In this document: positions 1 through 4,763 of the stretch, one piece after another
Position numbering within the stretch: the stretch's first letter is position 1
Layout: each line of letters opens with the position of its first letter
Assembly (NCBI GenBank): GCA_031277435.1
Contig: JAITMI010000119.1
Location: 1-5,203 of the forward strand
Reading direction: 5' to 3'
Length of the DNA: 5,203 bases
Origin: Pseudomonadales bacterium
GTDB taxonomy: Bacteria > Pseudomonadota > Gammaproteobacteria > Pseudomonadales > Pseudohongiellaceae
Notes under the pieces: model-generated
What the model was told of the DNA's origin: nothing
Database searches by the model: none
What the model saw: the letters and a program-made list of their open reading frames with translations, nothing else
Position numbers and translations under genes: made by a program

Positions 1-1423
1 CCTCGATCACCTTGCTCGCCAGGAGCGCAAGATTGGCGTCGTTCAAGGCATAGCGTGTGGCGATGTCGCGATAGGACGGCCCCAAGAGTACCTTTTCCGT
101 GCGGTGGCAGGCGATGCAGTCGGCGTCGGCGAACACCAGCGTTTCGCCAGCCAGATCCTCTTCCATGGTGACCGGCTGATTCGCGAACAGCGCCGCTTCC
201 TCGGCGGTGCCAGGTTCGAGGCGCAGGAACGCGCCGTCCGTGTGGTCGGTCAAGAGATAAATCAATTCATCGGGGCCTTGCACTACGTAACGGATGCGCT
301 GATGCAATTGATTGAGCAATTGTTCGCGCCGCAGTTCGCCATCGTCATTGAGAACTACACGTTCCAGATGGCCGGTATTGGGGATGCGGCCAACGATCAT
401 GGAGGTAACGAACAGATTGTCCTTCCAGTTGGGGAAAACGTCGCCCGTATAGAAGCGCAAGCTGGAGACGGTGATCGAGGGCACCCAGAAAATGAAGGGC
501 AGCTCAGTGTCGTCGAGTTGCGGTCTGGGGGTGAAGCGCGTGCCATCATAATCGCGGCCAAAGGTGGCGATGGGCCAGCCGTAGTTGCGCGCCGGTTCGA
601 GGATGTTCACTTCATCACCGCCTTGCGGCCCGTTTTCCACTTCCCATATTTTGCCGGTATGCGGATGGGTGGTGAAATCCATCACCGAACGTATGCCCCA
701 GACATAAATTTGCGAGCGGGCGCCTTCGGTGCCGATGAAGGGGTTGTCGTTGGGCGTCGAGCCGTCGTCGTTCAGGCGCAGAATTTTGCCGATGTCCGAA
801 TCCAAGGCTTGCGGCGCATCTTCGTCGATGCGGTGCGATACGCCAAACAAGAGCGTGCCATCCTCAAGAAAGTGCAAACGCGACGAGGCGCCGCCGATGT
901 TGCCGCTCCAGGCATCCGCTTCATAAACATCCTCAAGGTTGGTGATGCGTCCATCTTCGTAACGGCCGCGCGCCAATACGGTGGTCACCCAATAGCCGCC
1001 GTTGCCGTCCGGATTCGGCGCGGTTTTGATATAGGTGAAATAAAGCAGATGATTTTGTTCAAAATTTGGATGCAGTTTAATATCGAACAATTGTTCTATT
1101 GAAAACACCTCCCGCATGTCAGCGACCGGTTCATCCAGCAAGACGCCGTTTCTGAACAATCGTACCCGCGCGATGTTGCGTTCTGTGAACAAAATGTCGC
1201 CAAGCGGATTATCCGCGCTCGCCGTGCCTGGAATAAACACCAGGCCGAAAGGATGATCGAGACCTCTGGCGAGCACGCTGACCTTGAGAAAATCTTGCTC
1301 AAAAGTCGGAAATACCCAAGGGCCAGTGCCCAATACCGGGCTTTGCACGTGGGCCGACAAAGGTGAAGCGCAGCTTGCGCAAAGCAGGGCCAAGGCGCAA
1401 GAGTGACGAAATGAACGAATCAT
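1..1423 (-). CDS. PQQ-dependent sugar dehydrogenase-like beta-propeller with C-terminal cytochrome c domain (C-terminus cut by window edge)
   Basis: An open frame of 474 codons runs from ATG at 1423 off the left edge without a stop. Residues 1-24 form a signal peptide (likely cut after SPLSA), so the product is periplasmic. About residues 45-405 resemble the soluble glucose/aldose sugar dehydrogenase (GSDH) propeller: VLARGLDHPFGLVF (50-63), the GxxGDEVN-type signature ENGPQGGDEVNIL (263-275) and NYGWP (280-284). Residues 436-440 (CIACH) are a c-type heme site followed by LLGPSYRDIA, so electrons probably pass from the propeller to heme; the Met ligand would lie outside the window. In known members a His four residues before a conserved Arg is the catalytic base; here the Arg is R182 and that position is Gly178. 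The usual Arg-Asn pair is Arg245-Ser246. It is the last visible gene of a three-gene operon. Fold and heme are well supported; sugar oxidation is doubtful. Confidence 0.88.
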   Translation of the reverse strand, partial: MIRSFRHSCALALLCASCASPLSAHVQSPVLGTGPWVFPTFEQDFLKVSVLARGLDHPFGLVFIPGTASADNPLGDILFTERNIARVRLFRNGVLLDEPVADMREVFSIEQLFDIKLHPNFEQNHLLYFTYIKTAPNPDGNGGYWVTTVLARGRYEDGRITNLEDVYEADAWSGNIGGASSRLHFLEDGTLLFGVSHRIDEDAPQALDSDIGKILRLNDDGSTPNDNPFIGTEGARSQIYVWGIRSVMDFTTHPHTGKIWEVENGPQGGDEVNILEPARNYGWPIATFGRDYDGTRFTPRPQLDDTELPFIFWVPSITVSSLRFYTGDVFPNWKDNLFVTSMIVGRIPNTGHLERVVLNDDGELRREQLLNQLHQRIRYVVQGPDELIYLLTDHTDGAFLRLEPGTAEEAALFANQPVTMEEDLAGETLVFADADCIACHRTEKVLLGPSYRDIATRYALNDANLALLASKVIE

Positions 1424-1430
1424 GGATAAG

Positions 1431-1436
1431 CTCCTC
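1431..1436 (-). promoter_or_regulatory. Ribosome binding site of the PQQ/cytochrome gene, overlapping the upstream stop codon
   Basis: Read on the minus strand this is GAGGAG, seven nucleotides before ATG at 1423. It overlaps the TGA stop of the DUF6152 gene (1435-1437), which suggests that translation of the two genes is coupled. It also fixes the start of the downstream gene. Confidence 0.75.
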
Positions 1437-1833
1437 AGTTGCGGCTGCCGCCGGTTTCTAATATCCGGCCGTCAGGGAATTCAAGTTGACTGGAACTGGC
1501 GCGTTTGGAACCATCCTTGGCGGCGAATCCGTGCACGATGACCCGGGTGCCAACCGGCAGCGAATCGCGGCTCCAACCCAAACGGATCAGAACATTCGGC
1601 GAACCGCCTTCCACCTGCCATTCCTCGTGTTCGCCCTGGGCGTTCACCACGTCCATGACGAGCCAGGAATGCGGATTTTGCCAGCGCATTTCCTTGACCG
1701 TTCCATCCAGTATTACTTCCTGGCTGGCATTGAATTCGGCGTAAAAGGAATGGTGCGCCAGCGCGGGAAAGCCAAAGCCAAGCAGCAGTCCCGCGGCTGC
1801 CTGCTTGCCCTTGAGTATAAGAGGATTTCGCAT
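1435..1833 (-). CDS. Small exported DUF6152 family protein
   Basis: The product has 132 residues from ATG at 1833. An in-frame ATG at 1863 would add ten residues but lacks a ribosome binding site, whereas 1833 is preceded by GGAG at six nucleotides and begins directly with a signal peptide. Cleavage after PALA (residue 26) would leave a mature protein starting with His-His (HHSFYAEF, 27-34). The small beta-rich domain shows the DUF6152 landmarks: an acidic AEF near the N-terminus, LDGTV (42-46), WQNPHSW (51-57), EGGSPNVLIRLGW (75-87) and AAKDGSKRA (104-112), ending with a PDGR segment. The family has no established function; members are small exported proteins often near PQQ or c-type cytochrome genes. 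It lies 42 nt after the lipoprotein gene and 11 nt before the propeller gene, so it is probably an accessory to one of them. A metal-binding role is only inferred (see findings). Confidence 0.88.
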   Translation of the reverse strand: MRNPLILKGKQAAAGLLLGFGFPALAHHSFYAEFNASQEVILDGTVKEMRWQNPHSWLVMDVVNAQGEHEEWQVEGGSPNVLIRLGWSRDSLPVGTRVIVHGFAAKDGSKRASSSQLEFPDGRILETGGSRN

Positions 1834-1839
1834 GAATAA

Positions 1840-1843
1840 CTCC
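1840..1843 (-). promoter_or_regulatory. Ribosome binding site that decides the DUF6152 start
   Basis: Minus-strand GGAG lies six nucleotides before ATG 1833. No comparable site precedes the alternative ATG at 1863, so the shorter form is preferred. Confidence 0.6.
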
Positions 1844-1875
1844 GTGAATAATGATGGCGGCATCGCTTGGCGGAT

Positions 1876-2661
1876 TCACTGATCCAGGCCAAGCAAATCC
1901 TGATATAGCAATTTTTCGGCGAAGGGCACGCATTTGTGTTCCAGCAATTGCGCCTCGGGTTCCATGCGCCGGTAGAGCGGCATGGCGATGGTCCAGGGTG
2001 CACTGTAGCTTTGCGGATCTTCGAGCGTGGCTTCGTACCATAAGTGATCAGTGTCCATGAGTTGAAAGCGCTCAGTCACCACCAGTTGGTTGCTGGCATG
2101 ATTGCCGGCGCGATCAAGCCAGGATTCGCCGTTCTGGTTGATGGTGGTCACCACCAATACATTGCCTTCCCAAACGGCGCTTGAGCGTCCCATCCAGGAA
2201 TCAATGGGAAGTTCCTGATAATCATCCATGTAGATCACCCGGTTGGCGGCGGCGAAGGGGTACACCATCAACAGGTCATCATCGCCGCTTTGAAAGATCT
2301 GAAACGGCAGCCCTTGATAAGTAACGCGCGGCACGCCGAGCATGTAGCACTTGGCTTCGGGATCGGCGGCGGGCCAATTGGCGCGGTTGGCGTCACGTTG
2401 CTCCCGCGCGGCCTCCAGATAAGGAATGGTCCCTTCACGCACCACGCTGGCGCTGGCGGGAATCGCGCCGATGGCGCCGAGTTGCCAGAACGCATCAAGC
2501 CCCTGCGCGGAATGCGCTTCCAGATTCCAGTTGGCGGTATTCATGGCTTGCCATACCCCATTGAGATTCGGATGCCCCTCAATAGTAGCGGGCTCCGCAG
2601 CGGGCGCCTGGCAAGCGATCAGGAGCAGGGCGGCGGTGAGGACGGATAAAGGAGAGCGCAT
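1876..2661 (-). CDS. Exported lipoprotein of unknown function with a PNLNGVW-type domain, paralogous to the N-terminal half of the 2883-4676 product
   Basis: The product has 261 residues. The start at 2661 is preceded by CCAGGA with a seven-nucleotide spacer. The N-terminus is a lipoprotein signal: a hydrophobic stretch ending in the lipobox LIAC, with Cys17 as the lipidated residue and Gln at +2. The mature part opens with PNLNGVW (31-37), then KCYMLGVPR (104-112), an IFQ segment (122-124), the core WEGNVLVVTT (164-173), LVVTERF (193-199) and HKCVPF (242-247). The same landmarks occur in the same order in the divergently encoded hydrolase. This is a recurrent but uncharacterised proteobacterial family and I cannot assign a reaction. 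The mature chain has only two cysteines besides the lipidated one, C105 and C244, which match the two in the paralog, so a disulfide is likely. It is the first gene of the minus-strand operon. A substrate-binding or carrier role at the membrane is a guess. Confidence 0.85.
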   Translation of the reverse strand: MRSPLSVLTAALLLIACQAPAAEPATIEGHPNLNGVWQAMNTANWNLEAHSAQGLDAFWQLGAIGAIPASASVVREGTIPYLEAAREQRDANRANWPAADPEAKCYMLGVPRVTYQGLPFQIFQSGDDDLLMVYPFAAANRVIYMDDYQELPIDSWMGRSSAVWEGNVLVVTTINQNGESWLDRAGNHASNQLVVTERFQLMDTDHLWYEATLEDPQSYSAPWTIAMPLYRRMEPEAQLLEHKCVPFAEKLLYQDLLGLDQ

Positions 2662-2668
2662 AGTGATG

Positions 2669-2674
2669 TCCTGG
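2669..2674 (-). promoter_or_regulatory. Ribosome binding site of the lipoprotein gene
   Basis: Minus-strand CCAGGA with core AGGA (2669-2672) lies seven nucleotides upstream of ATG 2661, supporting this start. Confidence 0.6.
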
Positions 2675-2690
2675 TGACGTTTTCCGCAAA

Positions 2691-2783
2691 CACGACAAGC
2701 GCAAGGCGCGGTTTCCCCTATTGCTTTCTTCGTTCCGTGATGTAGCGCGGCAATGGTTGAATCCTGGCCGCTGTCTTGTCGTG
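2691..2783. repeat. Dispersed 9-bp perfect inverted repeat in the divergent promoter region
   Basis: CACGACAAG at 2691-2699 is repeated in inverted orientation as CTTGTCGTG at 2775-2783. The arm centres are 84 bp apart, about eight helical turns. The arms are too far apart for a simple terminator hairpin; two half-sites of a regulator that loops DNA are possible. A chance match is not excluded: roughly 0.1 such pair is expected in a region this long with random base order. Confidence 0.4.
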
Positions 2784-2829
2784 GTGAAGACGAATACTCG
2801 CGGGCGGCTTACGCGCGCGGCACGGCGGT

Positions 2830-2860
2830 AAAAAAACGCAACGAAAAAACTAACAAAAAA
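2830..2860 (+). promoter_or_regulatory. A-tract-rich leader upstream of the hydrolase gene
   Basis: Three runs of adenine (2830-2836, 2844-2849, 2855-2860) occur with centres 11-14 nt apart, directly before the ribosome binding site of the plus-strand gene. The strand asymmetry (almost no T in about 40 nt) differs from the rest of the window. In mRNA this would be an unstructured A-rich leader that could aid ribosome or S1 binding; in DNA it could be an intrinsic bend. Confidence 0.45.
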
Positions 2861-2870
2861 CCACGCAACA

Positions 2871-2876
2871 GAGGAA
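2871..2876 (+). promoter_or_regulatory. Ribosome binding site that decides the start of the two-domain hydrolase
   Basis: GAGGAA lies six nucleotides before ATG 2883. A TTG two codons upstream (2877) is in frame but abuts this site, so ATG 2883 is the start. Confidence 0.7.
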
Positions 2877-2882
2877 TTGAAC

Positions 2883-4676
2883 ATGAAGCGAATACTCCTT
2901 GGCCTGGGACTTGCCATGCTGGCCACTCACGCTGGCGCGCAAACCGCGGACAATTACACGCCGCCTTTGACGCCCTGGGGCGAACCGGATCTGCGTGGCA
3001 TCTGGCCGCTCAATCACCTGATCAGCGTGCCGGTGGTGCGCCCCGCTGAATTCGGCGAGCGTTTTTTACTGAGCGATGAAGAATTGCAAGAACGCAGCCA
3101 GAGCATCGCGGCGCGGGATGAGCGCTTTCAATCAGGGCCGATTCCGCAAGCCGACGCGGCGGGGCAAGCGCTGTCACAAACCTCATTGATCTACGATCCT
3201 CCCGATGGCCAGTTCCCCGAATTGACGCCATACGGCAAGCAACTGCAAGCACTGATGAAGGGCAGCTATCACCCCACCCAGACTGTGTTCGACGCGATCG
3301 AGGATTTCAGCTCCTGGGATCGCTGCATTACCCGCGGCATGCCGGTGTCGATGCTGGCGCGCAATTACAACAACGGCATCCGTATTTTTCAGACACCCGG
3401 CTATGTGGTGATTTCACTCGAAATGGCGCACGAGGCGCGCATCATTCCCACCACGCCAACGCCGCCGCTCGATCCCGCCATCAAACAATGGCTGGGGGAA
3501 TCCCGCGGCCATTGGGAAGGCAATACGCTGGTGGTGGAAACCACGAATTTCGGTCATGGTCTGGTGATTGGCCTCACCAGCGCCGGCAACCCTGGTTCGC
3601 CGGGGCCGCTGCAACCTTTCAGCGATGACATGAAAATCACCGAGCGTTTCACCCGCAGCGCGGAGGGCGTCATTGACTTCGAGATGACGGTGAGTGATCC
3701 GCAAGTGCTGGCGCGCGGTTCTTACACGTACAAATTCCCGCTGTTTCTCGACAATAGTTACGAGATCTACGAGTACGCCTGCCATGAAGGCAATACCGCC
3801 GTGCGCAATTACATAGAAACCTCGCGCTTCGAACGCGCCGCGGCGCAAGGGGCGCAGGCGGAGCCGGTGTTACGCCCACTGATCAGCGAAGCGGCAATTC
3901 CCGTGCAAGAAATCACCCCGCTGGCCAGCGATGGCACGCCAGGAGAAGCGTTTTTGCGCAAACCGCCGGGCAACGGTCCCTTCCCGGCGGTGGTATTGAT
4001 TCATGGCGGCGCGCCGCGCTGGTCCACGGAAATGCTGCGCGACTACGCCTTGCATATTCACGCCTCGCGCTTTCTCGAAGCCGGCTATGTGGTGGTGACG
4101 ATGACCCGGCGCGATGTCGATCTGAACCTGCCCTTCAGCGAAGAACAGCCTGCCGTGAAAGATGCCTTGGCGGTGATCGATTACGTCAAATCCTTGCCTT
4201 ATGTCGATCCCGCCAGCGTGGTGGTGAGGGGAACCAGCGTCGGTGGCTATCTGAGTTTGGAAGTGGCGGCGGCGCGCGAGGTGGCGGCGGTCATGGTGGA
4301 AGAACCGTTTTCGTTTCCCTTCGTCGGCATCAGCGGCGCCAATCCGCTCGAACAAAAGCCCGACCTGAGCAAGATCGCGCGCATCAAGAGCCCGCTTTTG
4401 GTCATCGAAGGCGACCAGACGCCCAACATCAATGAGTTCAACACGCAAGTGTTTCTGCCCGCCTTGCGCGCGGCGGGCAAGGCGATGGAGTTACAGCGTT
4501 ATCCGGGCGAATTGCATTCCTTCGCGTTTTTCGACAATGCCGAACGCAGCTTGCATCCGGCGGTGTCGTTGCAAGCATTTGCACGCATTGATGATTTTTT
4601 TCGTGAACATTTGCCAACCCAGCCGCAAGCAATCGACCCCGCGCTGGTCAGCCACGAAGCCATCGCGCGGCCTTGA
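2883..4676 (+). CDS. Exported two-domain protein: PDLRGIW-type domain fused to an S9/dienelactone-hydrolase-like alpha/beta hydrolase
   Basis: The product has 597 residues. A signal peptide (1-19, cut after HAGA) sends it to the periplasm or outside. Domain one (about 25-320) belongs to the same unnamed family as the neighbouring lipoprotein: PDLRGIW (35-41), RCITRGMP (147-154), a WLGESRGHWEGNTLVVETTNF core (203-223), ITERF (252-256) and YEYACHEGN (296-304). After an Ala/Gln-rich linker (about 318-345), domain two is an alpha/beta hydrolase: IHGG oxyanion segment (373-376), nucleophile elbow GTSVGGY with Ser452 (450-456), LVIEGD with Asp511 (506-511) as possible acid, and GELHSF with His545 (542-547). 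It resembles prolyl-oligopeptidase/dienelactone-hydrolase-like enzymes, so an esterase or peptidase acting outside the cytoplasm is the best guess; the substrate is unknown. The acid is less certain than Ser and His, because the usual position three residues after Gly is Thr513. The only mature cysteines are C148 and C300. It begins the plus-strand block. Confidence 0.9.
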   Translation: MKRILLGLGLAMLATHAGAQTADNYTPPLTPWGEPDLRGIWPLNHLISVPVVRPAEFGERFLLSDEELQERSQSIAARDERFQSGPIPQADAAGQALSQTSLIYDPPDGQFPELTPYGKQLQALMKGSYHPTQTVFDAIEDFSSWDRCITRGMPVSMLARNYNNGIRIFQTPGYVVISLEMAHEARIIPTTPTPPLDPAIKQWLGESRGHWEGNTLVVETTNFGHGLVIGLTSAGNPGSPGPLQPFSDDMKITERFTRSAEGVIDFEMTVSDPQVLARGSYTYKFPLFLDNSYEIYEYACHEGNTAVRNYIETSRFERAAAQGAQAEPVLRPLISEAAIPVQEITPLASDGTPGEAFLRKPPGNGPFPAVVLIHGGAPRWSTEMLRDYALHIHASRFLEAGYVVVTMTRRDVDLNLPFSEEQPAVKDALAVIDYVKSLPYVDPASVVVRGTSVGGYLSLEVAAAREVAAVMVEEPFSFPFVGISGANPLEQKPDLSKIARIKSPLLVIEGDQTPNINEFNTQVFLPALRAAGKAMELQRYPGELHSFAFFDNAERSLHPAVSLQAFARIDDFFREHLPTQPQAIDPALVSHEAIARP

Positions 4677-4677
4677 A

Positions 4678-4685
4678 TAAGGAGG
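4678..4685 (+). other. Strong Shine-Dalgarno sequence without a start codon
   Basis: TAAGGAGG begins one nucleotide after the TGA stop of the hydrolase gene and is nearly a perfect complement of the 16S rRNA 3' end. No ATG, GTG or TTG follows within normal distance; the next plausible start is ATG 4764, 78 nt on. It may be a relic of a lost start codon or gene, or a ribosome standby site. Confidence 0.55.
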
Positions 4686-4727
4686 AGATAGGCCACTTTT
4701 TAGAGTTTCAAAAATAGCGCCTCGGTG

Positions 4728-4733
4728 TATTAT
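4728..4733 (+). promoter_or_regulatory. Possible -10 element for the second hydrolase gene
   Basis: TATTAT matches the sigma-70 -10 consensus in five of six positions. The -35 candidate sixteen nucleotides upstream (TTTCAA, 4706-4711) is poor. If real, transcription would begin about 20-25 nt before ATG 4764. Read-through from the upstream gene is equally possible, as no terminator hairpin is visible in the gap. Confidence 0.25.
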
Positions 4734-4763
4734 CCAACGCCAAATCAGCTCTGGTGGGAATCG

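Larger units (their letters stand above)
2662..2882. promoter_or_regulatory. Divergent control region between the two gene blocks
   Basis: These 221 nt separate two outward-reading genes and must hold promoters for both directions. I found no convincing -35/-10 pair on either strand by eye; an AATACT-like hexamer at 2793-2798 lacks a well-placed -35 partner. Two features stand out. A perfect 9-bp inverted repeat has arms at 2691-2699 and 2775-2783. Three A-tracts at 2830-2860 lie in the probable leader of the plus-strand gene. The stretch between them is ordinary mixed sequence with no coding signal I trust. Confidence 0.7.

Noticed and set aside
104..1102. 332-codon plus-strand open frame
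   Set aside because: It is antisense to the propeller/cytochrome gene, whose minus-strand frame is open over 474 codons with clear family motifs. The plus-strand product has no recognisable domain or ribosome binding site.
1834..1863. Upstream ATG (1863) as DUF6152 start
   Set aside because: No ribosome binding site, and it would place ten residues before an otherwise well-formed signal peptide.
1481..2041. 186-codon minus-strand open frame spanning the lipoprotein and DUF6152 genes
   Set aside because: It is out of frame with both well-supported genes on the same strand and shows no family features. I considered a frameshift fusion but both genes are complete with their own starts.
2740..2800. 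Sigma-70 promoter for the plus-strand block
   Set aside because: TTGTCG (2776-2781) and AATACT (2793-2798) are only 11 nt apart, too close for a functional pair; other candidates were weaker.
2877..2882. TTG at 2877 as start of the two-domain hydrolase
   Set aside because: It directly abuts the GAGGAA site, leaving no spacer; ATG 2883 has a six-nucleotide spacer.
3870..4448. 192-codon minus-strand open frame (and 3414-3848)
   Set aside because: Both are antisense to the exported hydrolase, which has intact catalytic motifs there. His- and Arg-rich composition is typical of a reverse-strand shadow.
4690..4720. Terminator hairpin between the two hydrolase genes
   Set aside because: TTTTT and AAAAA runs could pair over only five A-T pairs, with no GC stem followed by a U-run.
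4725..4763. GTG at 4725 as start of the second hydrolase
   Set aside because: No ribosome binding site upstream, and it overlaps the possible -10 element; the added residues (Trp/Tyr-rich) do not look like a family N-terminus. Not fully excluded.
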